A DNA stretch of 46,185 bases from Paracoccus lichenicola (GCF_009708075.1 NZ_WMBT01000013.1:1-46185), one strand, 5' to 3'. Numbered from the stretch's first letter, positions 16,490 through 25,524 are shown. The notes: a model not told the origin generated them from the letters alone. Made by a program: numbers and translations.

Positions 16490-16859
16490 GGGTAATCTGA
16501 CAGTCCAATAAAGTTGATTCGTCAAGTTGTAACCCCTCGCAAGCTTGCGGACCAGATGTTACATTCCTCATGAAGCACAATGATTTATGATGTTTTACTG
16601 CAGAGTGCGGTGATCCGCCGATTTGTGCAACGGGTATATCTGCTTCGCTGTGCTTCCAGAACCGGGCGGGTGGGGTCAAGTTGACGCGCTCGGTGCTGAT
16701 CTGGTCGAGCACGGCAGGCTTCGAGTTCACATCGATCAATATCCGTTGCATATCCAGAGCCCCTTCAGCCCGCATGGTGCAAGATACGGTCAATGGCAAG
16801 GCAGTACCTCCCAGGGTAGATTCCGAGATACGACCAGCCTGTTGTCTGCCCCTCGTCAC
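16473..16859 (-). CDS. Doubtful upstream ORF
   Basis: A 128-codon frame overlapping the start of the TIGR04255 gene by 17 bases. Its middle (RILIDVNSKPAVLDQISTER) has protein-like composition, the end does not. It may be a decayed gene remnant or a chance frame. No family recognised and no binding site. Confidence 0.2.
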   Translation of the reverse strand: MTRGRQQAGRISESTLGGTALPLTVSCTMRAEGALDMQRILIDVNSKPAVLDQISTERVNLTPPARFWKHSEADIPVAQIGGSPHSAVKHHKSLCFMRNVTSGPQACEGLQLDESTLLDCQITHGNAP

Positions 16860-17532
16860 TCGCCCTGTTCACGCAAAGCTTCATGAAGCCGCCCCGGTCC
16901 TATCAGTGCTGCCTTCAGCCTGTTCTGAATCGCCCGAGATTTCAGCGCCTGTCACCAAAAATGTTCGACCAACTGAGAAACTGCCGCCTTTGCGATGCTA
17001 GTTGATCCTTGGAAGTCGGAGTGGCTGGACATATCCCGCTGTGGCTGCCGAGCGAGCAAAATCGGGACCGGTACCGATGCTGCAGCCGCGACCGACTACT
17101 TGGTCCGGCATATCAACAATCCTGCCGAAAAGTCTGCCACAGCGCCGGTCGAGCGGCTGCCTCGGTGAATGCCGCATCACAGCATTAAGCGAGGCCGACC
17201 GTCCGCTATGGGCCGAGTGCTCACGCTGCAGCCGCAGTCGCTGCGACTTGCACGAATGACGGCTGAGGGCTCAAACCAACCTCCCGGCTTTCCTCAATCT
17301 GGGGCCAAGTCAGTCACCGGCAATGCCCGGTAAAGCGTGGCTGGATGGCAGTTTACGAGTGCCGCTGCCTGACGCACCGACTTGCCCTTGCCGATCAGGT
17401 CCGCCGCCAGTTGTCACTTTCAGAAGACGATTGCACGTATTGTCAGAAGTGCTTAGCACTTGGACATCTACCGCGGCCCTTGGCGTTAGGCGCATCCCAT
17501 TTCGGATCAGCAGATAGGCTGAGAGGCGCAGA
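16860..17532. other. Gene-poor stretch, likely remnant DNA
   Basis: About 670 bases in which every frame is short or of poor composition. One palindrome, AAGTGC/GCACTT around TTA, lies near 17448-17462. It sits between the TIGR04255 cassette and the resolvase and may be the debris of older insertions. No transposase could be reconstructed. Confidence 0.5.
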
Positions 17533-18144
17533 TCAGGCTTCCGGATTTTGCGGTTCCCGGCGATTTGGTGGAGTAAGTTCCTGTGCCACGGGTTGCCGGG
17601 TTGCTGGCAGAAACCTGTAGACTGACGAGCGCGCGATCCCGAGCCGCTTTGCGATGGCGGTGGGGCTGAGCCGTTCCTCGAAGTGCAGGCGGCGCACCTC
17701 GGCGGGGTTAATCTTAGGTCTACGGCCCTTGTAGACGCCCCGCACCTTGGCGGCGGCGATCCCTTCCATCTGCCGCTCGCGGCGCAGGTTGGTCTCGAAC
17801 TCGGCGAAGACTCCCAGCATGTCGAAGAAGGCCTTGCCGGCGGCGGTCGAGGTGTCCACCGGCTGTTCGGTGGCCTTCAGGGTGACGCCCTTTGCCTTCA
17901 GCTCATGCACGATGTCCTGCAGGTCCTTCAGCGAGCGCGCCAGCCGGTCGATGCGGGTGATGACCAGCGTATCGCCTGCGCGCAGGAACTGGAGCAGGAT
18001 GTCCAACTCGGCCCGGCCTTCGCGTCGGGTGCCGGTTTTCTTCTCGGACCGGATCACCTGACAGCCGGCGAAGCGCAGCGCTGTTTCTTGCAGCGCGAGA
18101 TCTTGGTCGGTCGTAGATACCCGGGCGTAGCCGTAAAGGGTCAT
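17533..18144 (-). CDS. Serine recombinase (resolvase/invertase family)
   Basis: A 203-aa small serine recombinase of standard length. The catalytic domain begins YGYARVSTTDQ with the nucleophile Ser10; ITRIDRLARS carries the conserved arginines, and FFDMLGVFAEFE starts the long dimer helix. The C-terminal helix-turn-helix is LSPTAIAKRLGIARSSVYRF. It makes staggered double-strand cuts and rotates ends to resolve or invert DNA. Standing alone without a Tn3-type transposase, it is best read as a plasmid multimer resolvase or a transposon remnant. Possible target site lies just upstream at 18190-18224. Confidence 0.92.
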   Translation of the reverse strand: MTLYGYARVSTTDQDLALQETALRFAGCQVIRSEKKTGTRREGRAELDILLQFLRAGDTLVITRIDRLARSLKDLQDIVHELKAKGVTLKATEQPVDTSTAAGKAFFDMLGVFAEFETNLRRERQMEGIAAAKVRGVYKGRRPKINPAEVRRLHFEERLSPTAIAKRLGIARSSVYRFLPATRQPVAQELTPPNRREPQNPEA

Positions 18145-18189
18145 AAGGGGCCGTTCTGTCCTGTTGAGGTCTAGACCCGCTCAGGCTAC

Positions 18190-18224
18190 TGTCCGAAATT
18201 TCGTATAACAACCCTATTTGGACA
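18190..18224. promoter_or_regulatory. Candidate res recombination site
   Basis: TGTCCGAAA at one end and its near-mirror (TTTGGACA) at the other, about 35 bases in all with a central TATAA, about 45 bases before the resolvase start. This is the size and layout of a res subsite I. Further TGTCC copies at about 18233 and 18246 could be accessory subsites. Confidence 0.4.
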
Positions 18225-18586
18225 AGCCCCGGTGTCCGATGCACCTGTCCTCTTAGGGTATGCCCTAATATGACGACGCTTCTGATAGTGAGCGTGAGAT
18301 ATTGCCAAGCTCATTGATTTGCGCGTTCAGTTCCGAGCGGAACAGGGAGTCCATGAGAACCGAGCCGGGGACAAGCCATATCCCGCCATACACCCATCCG
18401 CGCCTTTCATGAGGAAGCGCGGATCCCGCAACGGACACGGCGCGACGAACGCAGCCGGGATCATGTCGAGACCAGATCATCACGCCTTGCGGCGGAACAC
18501 CTTCCGTCAGGGAAGACGAAAACCTTGACAGGTTTATAGGCCGGGTTCACCCTGATCCTGAGTTGTGCGTTTCAGGGGTGATGGCC
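18225..18586. other. Intergenic region before the DyP-LRR operon
   Basis: About 360 bases. It contains the palindrome TTAGGG-TATG-CCCTAA near 18255-18270 and a TTGACA at about 18527 that could be a -35 element, without a matching -10. A 72-codon minus-strand frame at 18265-18483 is not convincing. AGGGG eight bases before the ATG at 18587 is the binding site for the next gene. Confidence 0.45.
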
Positions 18587-19924
18587 ATGTTCAGGTACGA
18601 TCCGCCAGGCAATATCGACGATCTCGCGGGGCGCCCGACCCGTAAGGATTTCCTCGAGGCCTGGGACCGGTGGATCGGACGCTTGATCAAGGAGGAGATC
18701 GACGCATTGGGCATGCTGGGCAAGCCGGACCCTTCCTATCCCGATGACTATGTCGACGACTATGTCCCGCATCCCCTGTTTTTCAGCGAGGCGGACCATC
18801 CGGCCCAGAATACCGGCATTCCGGTGTTCTGGAATGCCTTCCCGCTTTCAGTCTTGCGAGCGTATGGAAGCGACCGCGAAGGGAGCTGGAGACATCTGGA
18901 CAAGCTGCGGTCACATGAGATCTACAGCCCGAACAAGGAAACCCGTGTCCGCACGGCCTTCCGCCCCCAGGACGAGTATTGCGAATGGCATTGGTATAAG
19001 GACGGCCCGAAAGGTCCGCGCATCGTGTTCACCGCGGAGGGCCCCGAATATTGGGTCAAGCTCGCCCATTATGACATGGACCGTGTCGTGGAACTCTACC
19101 AGGAACGGGTGTCGCCTGACGTGCGCCGGGAGGATTTGCTCCTGGAGACCGAGTTGCGCTACGTGACCGGTCTTCTGGAACCGGGTACTTACAACCCGTT
19201 CAATATTTGGAACACCGAACGAGGCGTCATGCACCTGACGCAAAGAGCCAACACCCTTGGGGCGGAGATCAATCTGGCGGCGCGCGCCACGGTTCTGCGC
19301 AGGGACGCCTCCGGCAAGAGAATCACTGACTCGAGGCGTTTGATCTGTTCTTCGGGTTATGGCGATCCGAACCGGAGCAGCGATCCCAATATCGGCTACA
19401 ACGTGAACATGGCCGCAGTGCCGCCCGGGGCGACCAAGCCCATGTCGATCACCTTGGCGAACCCGGTCGGGCTCTACATGGACGACATCGATCCACGGCT
19501 GACTGACGACAAAGGCGAGCCACTTATCGGCTGGTTCCAGTTCGTGCGCGGCCATCGAGGCAAGGGCCTAATGGCCGTCCTTGAACCCCCTGACGGGGAC
19601 AAGCGCACCTTGGAGGACGTTCGTGTCGATGGAGAGAAGCTCGTCAGCGGCGCACAGGTCGCGGGGCTGATCCAGATGGTCCTCTATGCCGCAACGGCCG
19701 ACCTTGGCGCGCCGATGCCTCCGATGGACAAGCCGGTCTATCGCGCCTGCGTCAAAAAGGGCACGGATCTGACCAATCTCAAGAACGAGAACATAGATGA
19801 GCTTCCCAGGGTGGAACAAACCTGCGAGGCGGTGAGTTTGGACGAGGCGTTTCCTGAACTCTTCGAACGGCCGGCACCTCTCGTCGCCGAAGGAGGGGCG
19901 GCGCGCTCCACCCGTAATGCCTGA
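18587..19924 (+). CDS. Unknown protein coupled to DyP-LRR peroxidase
   Basis: A 445-aa soluble protein without signal peptide. Distinctive parts are ARPTRKDFLEAW-like GRPTRKDFLEAWDRWIGRLI at the start, a central NPFNIWNTERGVMHLTQRA, then NTLGAEINLAARATVLR, SSGYGDPNRSSDPNIGYNVN, and AVPPGATKPMSITLANPVGLYM. I do not recognise a named family; similar wording is found, as far as I recall, in bacterial and fungal proteins of unknown function. Its stop overlaps the start of the peroxidase gene by eight bases, so the two are made together. It may be a substrate-supplying or oxidised partner of the peroxidase. The ATG at 18587 fits the AGGGG spacing better than 18581. Confidence 0.8.
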   Translation: MFRYDPPGNIDDLAGRPTRKDFLEAWDRWIGRLIKEEIDALGMLGKPDPSYPDDYVDDYVPHPLFFSEADHPAQNTGIPVFWNAFPLSVLRAYGSDREGSWRHLDKLRSHEIYSPNKETRVRTAFRPQDEYCEWHWYKDGPKGPRIVFTAEGPEYWVKLAHYDMDRVVELYQERVSPDVRREDLLLETELRYVTGLLEPGTYNPFNIWNTERGVMHLTQRANTLGAEINLAARATVLRRDASGKRITDSRRLICSSGYGDPNRSSDPNIGYNVNMAAVPPGATKPMSITLANPVGLYMDDIDPRLTDDKGEPLIGWFQFVRGHRGKGLMAVLEPPDGDKRTLEDVRVDGEKLVSGAQVAGLIQMVLYAATADLGAPMPPMDKPVYRACVKKGTDLTNLKNENIDELPRVEQTCEAVSLDEAFPELFERPAPLVAEGGAARSTRNA

Positions 19925-22900
19925 CGAGCCGCGTCTTGATACGGGCGACATCCAGGGAAACGTCATTCCCGGTTTCAGGCGGCGGTTCCAGACCCTTGTC
20001 TACTACAGTGCCGGCTCCGAGGGGATCCTCCGGGCCGCGCTGTCGGTCCTTGCACCGCAGCTGACAGCTGCCCCGCCGGTTCTCCGACACCGCGACGCCC
20101 GCAAGGCGGCGCTGGAACGCGGCGAGCCGGAACCCGATCTGCCGGACTTGTGGGTCAACATCGCGCTGGGCGCTGCCGCCCTCGACCGCCTCGACGAGGA
20201 AAACGTTCGGTCGCTGGATCCTGGCTTCAGTGTCGGGATGCAACCGTCGCGGACGGGAGATCACTGGAAACCGGTCGAGGATGACGGGGATCCCAATCCG
20301 TGGCATCCAGAGAACTGGGTAGTGGGAAAGCCATCGGCGCCTCTGGATCTTCTGGTGATCCTGGCGTTCGATGACTGGGGTGCCACCCATGGTGATGCCC
20401 TGCTGCTCGAACTGCGCAACACCGGCGTGGTCGAGCTTCATCGGGACCAGGGCCTGCGGCTTCCTCGCGACATCGAGCATTTCGGCTTCGTCGACGGGAT
20501 CTCCGAGATCGGCGTCCGTGGCGAGTTCGAGGTCGATGGGGTGGTCCGCCCGGTGACTACGCGCCACGGCGTGCCGCCGCGGAACGGCTTCGAATACGGC
20601 CGCCCGGGCCAGCCGCTCGGATGGCCGGGCCAGTTCCTCGTGGGTGTCGAGACCGGGGCCACCACGGTGGACAAGGCTCCGCCACGCTACCGTAATTCCT
20701 CCTTCCTGGTGTTCCGCAGGCTGAGCCAAGATGTCAGGGCCTTCGACGAGGATACGGCCGAGGTCGCCGAGGAACTCGGGCTGCCTGCCGATCGGTTCCG
20801 CGCTCTGGTCGTCGGGCGCTGGCCTTCCGGCGCGGCACTCATGCGTCATCAGGCCGAACCGGACAAGGCGGATGGGATTTTGGCCGAGAACTACTTCACG
20901 TTCGGCGAGGATGCCCCCGATCTCGCCTTGTCGGAAGGGCTGGTGACAGGAGCGAAGGCGGATCCACAACCCATATTGGGTGTCACGTGCCCGGCCTTTG
21001 CCCATATTCGCAAGGTCAATCCAAGGGATCTTCCCACCGATATCGGCAATCCTGGCGACACTCTCGGCTTTCAGATGCTCAGGAGAGGGATTCCCTTCGG
21101 ACCGATATACGATCGCACGAACCCGGATAATCCGGAAAACGGCGCGGAGCGCGGGCTCCTGTTTCTTGCCTATCAACGCTCGCCGTCACTCCAGTTCGAA
21201 AAGTTGAACACCGCCTGGATGAATATCCCGAGCGGACCGACGCGCGGGGGACACGATCTTCTTGTGGGTCAGAATGTCGACAAGAAGAGCGCCATCGGCG
21301 CTTATCTCGAAAAGGTCGCCGAACTGTATGAAACGCCGGATCCGTCATCGAAAAAGCCGATCGCAATTCGGCGGCATTGGGTAAGGCCCTCGGGAGGGGC
21401 GTATCTCTTCGCCCCTTCCATCCGCCTGGCCGCCGATCTCGCGAGAATGCCTTCGCCCGCCGTGAGGTTCGAGACGATTGCCGGGAGGTTGCAGGACATC
21501 AGGCTGCCGCCGGATTTCCTCGGCGTCGAACCCGGCGAATGGATGGACGCCTCTCTCCCTTCCGGTCCGACACGCCCCGCGACCCCGCCGCGTCATGACG
21601 GGGAAACATCGCTGCGTCGGGAATCCGGGCGGGACGAGGTCATGGAAGCGGACTGGCCGGAGACCGCGCTCCTGCCGGCCGCCGCGCAGGCGCTCGGGGG
21701 ATCGGTGCTGGAAGACCTCGATCTATCCGGAAAGCATTTCCCGACTGAGACGCTCGCGGCGCCCGAGGCAGCGGCGCTTGCGGAATACCCTGGATTGCGG
21801 CGCCTCAAGCTCGACGGCACCGCACTGCGCGGGGCCGCCCTGGCGCGCCTCGTGCGGTCCCTACCGCGTCTGCGCCGGCTGGACTGCGCGGGACTGGACC
21901 TCGATGATGCGGACATCGCGACGCTTGCGGAGGCCGAGACCCGTCTCGAGGAGATCACGCTCGGGCTCGCGCCGCGGCGGGACGGACACCGCTTCGCCTC
22001 CACCCGCCTGACCGCCGCCGTCCTGGACTCGCTCGGTCGCATGTCCGGCCTGCGCGCGCTGTCGCTGCGGGGTCTCCCGGTCGGCGACGAGGACGTGACG
22101 GCGACGGCGTTCTGGAGCCGCCTGGCGAAGCTCGATCTGTCGGAAACGGGGGTGTCGGACGCGGGACTGGCGCATGTCGCCTCCCTGGCCCGGTTAGATG
22201 AACTCGACGCGGCGTGGACGCGGGTCGGCGACGCTGGCGCGGAGGCTCTCCTGACCCGATCGCTCGCGGGCCTTGATCTGTCGCACACCCGCCTGTCCCA
22301 AGGCGCCCTGGAGCGGACGGATCCGTCCCGCCTAGAGCGCCTCGCGCTGGCGGGCCTGAGGCTCGACGATAGCCTTTCAGACTGGCTCCGGCGCGCCGCG
22401 CGCCTCCGGAACGTCGATCTGTCCTTCAATCCTGTCTCGAATGGCGTGGCGGCAGCCCTGGGATCGCTTGGCGGACTGCGGTGCGCCCGTCTTGCCGCCA
22501 CCGGCCTCGAGCCGGGCGATGTCGCGGCCGTGCTCGCGGCTCCGCTCGAGGAGCTTGACGTGTCTGGCGTGGCGCTCGATGCGGCCGACCGCCGGGCGAT
22601 CGCGGAGGCGAAGGGATTGTCGCGAGCGTCGTTCGGCGTCGGATCCGACTGGTCCGGGCTGGAGGCCATGACAGCCGACGCCTTCGTGGTCGGCCGCGAG
22701 CCGCAGGCGGGCGATGTTCCCGAGACCCTCGGAAGCTTCAGGCTGACCGATCCGGCCAGCCAGGCGTTCCTGGATCGGCTTGGCCGGTTGAAGCATCTCG
22801 AGACGTTGAGGCTCACGGCCGCCCAACCGGGCATCCGGCTCCAGAACGGCTTCGAGCGTCTGCGGACCTTCACCGGGATGGGGATCGGGCTGGACGATGA

Positions 22901-23483
22901 GGCGGCGGCCGATCTTGCCGGACTTCCCTCGATCGCCGTTCTGGAAATCGACGGCAACCCGTTCGGCGACGGGTTTGCGCGAAACCTCGGCCCTATGATC
23001 GACACGCTGGAGCTGCGCCACACGCAGGTGGGAGACGGCGCGATGGAGGCCGTGGCGGCCTTGCCGCGGCTCCATTGCATCGACGTGCCGGGAACGCGGG
23101 TCACGCCCGGCGGCGTGGCGATGCTGGCTCGGCGGGCGTCGAACCTGCAATCGCTGGCGCTCGACGGAAGACAGGTCGACGCGGCCAGCGTGTCCGCGCT
23201 TGCCGAAGCGCGCCGCCTGACGGAGCTCTATCTTTGCGGCGAGGAGGTGACGAGCCAAACCATCGCGGCCCTGATGCCCCTCCGGCTGCGCGAACTGCGT
23301 CTCGAGGAAACCCGGGTGCGGGACGACGCAGTGCCCCATATCGCCGCGATCCGAGGCCTTCGGGTCCTGACGCTCGGGAACGAACTCAGCGAAGACGCGC
23401 TGGCCGCGTTGCGCTCGCTGCGCCCTTTCCTCGACATCCGCTTCCTGGGCGATCCGTCGAACAGTCTAGGGACGGGTCGGTAA
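19917..23483 (+). CDS. DyP-type heme peroxidase fused to leucine-rich repeats
   Basis: An 1188-aa protein. Residues 1-560 are a DyP-type peroxidase: DIQGNV at 11-16, catalytic GFVDG at 190-194 (Asp193), proximal heme ligand His363 in FAHIRKVNPR, and distal Arg390 in RRGIPFGP. From about 615 to 1180 follow around two dozen leucine-rich repeats (for example LEDLDLSG, LAKLDLSETGVSDAGLAHV, LDELDAAWTRVGDAGAEAL). DyPs oxidise dyes, phenolics or manganese with hydrogen peroxide and are usually 300-500 residues and often encapsulated; an LRR tail of this size is unusual and probably binds a partner or surface. There is no signal peptide or Tat motif, so it is likely cytoplasmic. Coupled at both ends to neighbouring genes. 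Confidence 0.92.
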   Translation: MPDEPRLDTGDIQGNVIPGFRRRFQTLVYYSAGSEGILRAALSVLAPQLTAAPPVLRHRDARKAALERGEPEPDLPDLWVNIALGAAALDRLDEENVRSLDPGFSVGMQPSRTGDHWKPVEDDGDPNPWHPENWVVGKPSAPLDLLVILAFDDWGATHGDALLLELRNTGVVELHRDQGLRLPRDIEHFGFVDGISEIGVRGEFEVDGVVRPVTTRHGVPPRNGFEYGRPGQPLGWPGQFLVGVETGATTVDKAPPRYRNSSFLVFRRLSQDVRAFDEDTAEVAEELGLPADRFRALVVGRWPSGAALMRHQAEPDKADGILAENYFTFGEDAPDLALSEGLVTGAKADPQPILGVTCPAFAHIRKVNPRDLPTDIGNPGDTLGFQMLRRGIPFGPIYDRTNPDNPENGAERGLLFLAYQRSPSLQFEKLNTAWMNIPSGPTRGGHDLLVGQNVDKKSAIGAYLEKVAELYETPDPSSKKPIAIRRHWVRPSGGAYLFAPSIRLAADLARMPSPAVRFETIAGRLQDIRLPPDFLGVEPGEWMDASLPSGPTRPATPPRHDGETSLRRESGRDEVMEADWPETALLPAAAQALGGSVLEDLDLSGKHFPTETLAAPEAAALAEYPGLRRLKLDGTALRGAALARLVRSLPRLRRLDCAGLDLDDADIATLAEAETRLEEITLGLAPRRDGHRFASTRLTAAVLDSLGRMSGLRALSLRGLPVGDEDVTATAFWSRLAKLDLSETGVSDAGLAHVASLARLDELDAAWTRVGDAGAEALLTRSLAGLDLSHTRLSQGALERTDPSRLERLALAGLRLDDSLSDWLRRAARLRNVDLSFNPVSNGVAAALGSLGGLRCARLAATGLEPGDVAAVLAAPLEELDVSGVALDAADRRAIAEAKGLSRASFGVGSDWSGLEAMTADAFVVGREPQAGDVPETLGSFRLTDPASQAFLDRLGRLKHLETLRLTAAQPGIRLQNGFERLRTFTGMGIGLDDEAAADLAGLPSIAVLEIDGNPFGDGFARNLGPMIDTLELRHTQVGDGAMEAVAALPRLHCIDVPGTRVTPGGVAMLARRASNLQSLALDGRQVDAASVSALAEARRLTELYLCGEEVTSQTIAALMPLRLRELRLEETRVRDDAVPHIAAIRGLRVLTLGNELSEDALAALRSLRPFLDIRFLGDPSNSLGTGR

Positions 23484-23707
23484 TGGCACAAGACCGCCTG
23501 ACTGCCGCGCTGCGCCAGCCGTTTCCCGGCAGCGCCTCGGGGGGGAGCGTGGCGATAGTGGTGGTGTCCGCCTTGCGGCAGCTGATGTCATCCACCATCC
23601 GCCAAAATCCCCACCCCTTACCGGACGAATCGCATCCGGTCGGCCGGATAGAGCGTCAGCAGAGTCATCGCCACAAAGCGCTGCCGGTCACAGCCGGCTG
23701 TTACTAA
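23483..23707 (+). pseudogene. Truncated third gene of the DyP-LRR operon
   Basis: The ATG overlaps the peroxidase stop (TAATG), so this began as a coupled third gene. The first 34 residues (MAQDRLTAALRQPFPGSASG then GSVAIVVVSALRQL) look like a real N-terminus. After about 23590 the frame turns into low-quality sequence rich in His, Arg and Pro and ends at residue 74. The simplest reading is that the gene was cut by recombination and now runs into unrelated DNA. It could also be a genuine 74-aa gene. Confidence 0.5.
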
Positions 23708-23913
23708 ACTTAGGACTTCCGCGACACAATGGTTGGCATCCTCCTGCCCGCAGTCGTCCCACCTCGCCAACGCAGCCCGGTTGTCCAGCCTCGCGCTGGA
23801 ACGACCTTGGGAGTGGAGGCGGGAGGCCGTAGCAGGCTGTAAGCGAGACCACAGGGATCGAGCGTCAGCCTGTGGTCAACCGGGCGGGCCATCACAGGAC
23901 AAGGCCGATCTGG
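23708..23913. other. Intergenic, nothing recognised
   Basis: About 200 bases between the truncated gene and repeat copy B with no supported gene. It marks the right-hand boundary of the DyP-LRR accessory region. Confidence 0.4.
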
Positions 23914-24037
23914 GCGCGTCCCGGCAAGCCGGGACCAGGCTCTAGTTCCAACCGCTAAAGCGGTTTCCACCCGAGCCGCGCGAGCGCGTCTCGGCCCATT
24001 CGGGTGACGATCCTTCGCGCGGGATCTGTGGCAAGGG
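23914..24037 (+). repeat. Hairpin-rich leader repeat, copy B
   Basis: Partner of copy A (10812-10935), same orientation. Stems are better kept here: GTCCCGGC/GCCGGGAC around AA at 23918-23935, AACCGC/GCGGTT around TAAA, CCGAG/CTCGG with an inner CG stem, and GATCC/GGATC around TTCGCGCG. Four consecutive hairpins in 125 bases upstream of the ardC operon fit a folded single-stranded promoter; that function is inferred. Confidence 0.8.
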
Positions 24038-24093
24038 CCGGTCCCCGTCCGAGCCGCCGGCGCGAGCTGCACCGTCACAAGATCGTCGGAGAT

Positions 24094-24219
24094 CCCCGCT
24101 GTCGCGGTGATCGCTGTCGGGGGGATTCGGACAAGCCGAACGCCCCCGGTCTGGTGGGCCACGCGCGAAGGGCGCGTGGCCGTCCTGGGAACCGCCGGTT
24201 CCCCCACGCAAGGCCGCGC
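24094..24219 (+). repeat. 126-bp inverted repeat flanking ardC operon, left arm
   Basis: Reverse complement of 25890-26016 with two mismatches and one extra base, about 98% identity. It carries its own stems: GCCACGCGC/GCGCGTGGC around GAAGG, GGGAACCG/CGGTTCCC around one base, TTCGG/CCGAA around ACAAG. With the right arm it brackets the three-gene ardC operon (about 1.67 kb between arms). Confidence 0.93.
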
Positions 24220-24469
24220 GCTTGACGGGGGCAAGGGGTTTCCCCGGCCTTCCTCCGCAGCTTGCGCGCTCCGTGCAGGCCGGGTGATCCCCCTCCCCTC
24301 GCCCCCTACGCGCAACCTTGCATGGGTCCCCCTCCTGCCCTCGCCGGGAGGCAGGGTTTCAGGAGAGGGGCGCGCTTCGCGCTTCCTCGCCAGAAACCCC
24401 GCCCGATTAAGGGCACCCCCGACCGAGGCACAGACCAAGGCGGAACCGTTGCGAAAAGGAGTGCCACAA
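24220..24469 (+). promoter_or_regulatory. ardC leader
   Basis: 250 GC-rich bases with no gene, ending in AAAAGGAG eight bases before the ardC ATG. No sigma-70 promoter is obvious, which fits either read-through or a promoter formed by the hairpin repeats upstream. Confidence 0.4.
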
Positions 24470-25348
24470 ATGGCCTTTGATCTTTACCAGCACGTCACCG
24501 ACACCATCGTTGCCAGCCTTGAGGCAGGCACCCCGGCATGGCGCAAGCCGTGGACCGGCGACACCGGCGGCGCAGCCTTCCCGCGCCGCGCCAATTGCGA
24601 ACCCTATCGCGGCATCAACATCCTGATGCTGTGGCTGACCGCCGCCGACAAAGGCTATCGCGCCGCCCACTGGTTCACCTATCGCCAAGCGGAGGACGCG
24701 GGCGGGCAGGTCCGCAAGGGCGAGAAATCCGCAACCGTGGTGAAATACGGCACCTTTGAACGCGAAGCGGAGGGCAACGACGACCCGCGCAAAATCCCCT
24801 ACCTCAAAGCCTACCGGGTCTTTAACGCCGAGCAGATCGACGGTTTGCCCGCCGAGTTTTACGGCACCCCCGCCGAAGAACCGCGCGACCTGGGCACCGC
24901 CGCCGATCCGGCGCTTGACGCCTTCTTTGCCGCCACCGGCGCGGATATTCGCAGCAGCGACGAGCCGCAAGCCTACTATAACCCCGCCGAGGACTTCATC
25001 CACATGTCGCCGATTGCCACCTTCCATGCAGCGAGCAGATATTATGCCACCCTCGCCCACGAGGCTTGCCACTGGACCGGACACACCAGCCGCCTTGACC
25101 GGCTTGGCCGCTTCACCGACCGCAAAGCCTATGCGTTCGAGGAACTTGTCGCGGAAATCGGCAACTGCATGGTTTGCGCCAGCTTTGGCCTGACCCCCGA
25201 CTTCGATCAGTCCGCCGCCTATGTTGGAAGCTGGCTGCGCGCGCTTCAGGACGACAAGCGGATGATTTTCAAGGCCGCGACCGAGGCGCAGAAAGCCGCC
25301 GACCTGCTGTTGCAGAGCCGCCCGGCCGAGGAAAGGGCCGCCGCATGA
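24470..25348 (+). CDS. ardC: Anti-restriction protein ArdC
   Basis: A 292-aa ArdC-family protein, normal length. Residues 1-120 are the N-terminal ssDNA-binding domain (LYQHVTDTIVASLEAGTPAW, KPW, YRGINILMLW, WFTYRQAEDAGGQVRKGEK). The C-terminal part is a zincin-type metalloprotease domain with HEACHWTGH at about 196-204 and ELVAEIGNCMV downstream. ArdC proteins enter or are made early in the recipient and shield incoming plasmid DNA from restriction; some bind single-stranded DNA. It heads a coupled operon inside the 126-bp inverted repeats and is oriented toward the predicted oriT, as leading-region genes are. On a plasmid that also carries a type III RM system this gives both attack and shield. 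Confidence 0.94.
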   Translation: MAFDLYQHVTDTIVASLEAGTPAWRKPWTGDTGGAAFPRRANCEPYRGINILMLWLTAADKGYRAAHWFTYRQAEDAGGQVRKGEKSATVVKYGTFEREAEGNDDPRKIPYLKAYRVFNAEQIDGLPAEFYGTPAEEPRDLGTAADPALDAFFAATGADIRSSDEPQAYYNPAEDFIHMSPIATFHAASRYYATLAHEACHWTGHTSRLDRLGRFTDRKAYAFEELVAEIGNCMVCASFGLTPDFDQSAAYVGSWLRALQDDKRMIFKAATEAQKAADLLLQSRPAEERAAA

Positions 25349-25524
25349 GCGGCCCCCACCCCCTCCCCTCGCTGACCTGCCGCAAGTGCGGCAGGTCGAA
25401 CCCTTGGGTCTATTTCGCGCCGGTTGCGGTCGAGGGCACCGGCACCTGCATCTGCATGGTTTGTGCCGCCGCGCGCGGTTGGCTGGACCGCAGCGGCAAT
25501 CTCAAACCGGGAATCACCCTATGA
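25345..25524 (+). CDS. Small zinc-ribbon protein in ardC operon
   Basis: A 59-aa protein whose ATG overlaps the ardC stop. CRKCGRSN and TCICMVC give a four-cysteine zinc ribbon; the rest is short linker. It likely binds nucleic acid or a partner protein. Its overlap with genes on both sides makes co-expression with ardC almost certain. Confidence 0.75.
   Translation: MSGPHPLPSLTCRKCGRSNPWVYFAPVAVEGTGTCICMVCAAARGWLDRSGNLKPGITL

Noticed and set aside
18265..18483. 72-codon minus-strand frame before the DyP operon
   Set aside because: Only the last 30 residues look natural; no binding site and no context.
21593..23104. 503-codon minus-strand frame opposite the LRR region
   Set aside because: Composition is mostly Ser/Arg/Ala, a typical shadow of repeated leucine-rich codons on the other strand.
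17533..23707. Composite or Tn3-type transposon from resolvase to truncated gene
   Set aside because: No transposase and no matching terminal inverted repeats or target duplication were found at the two ends.
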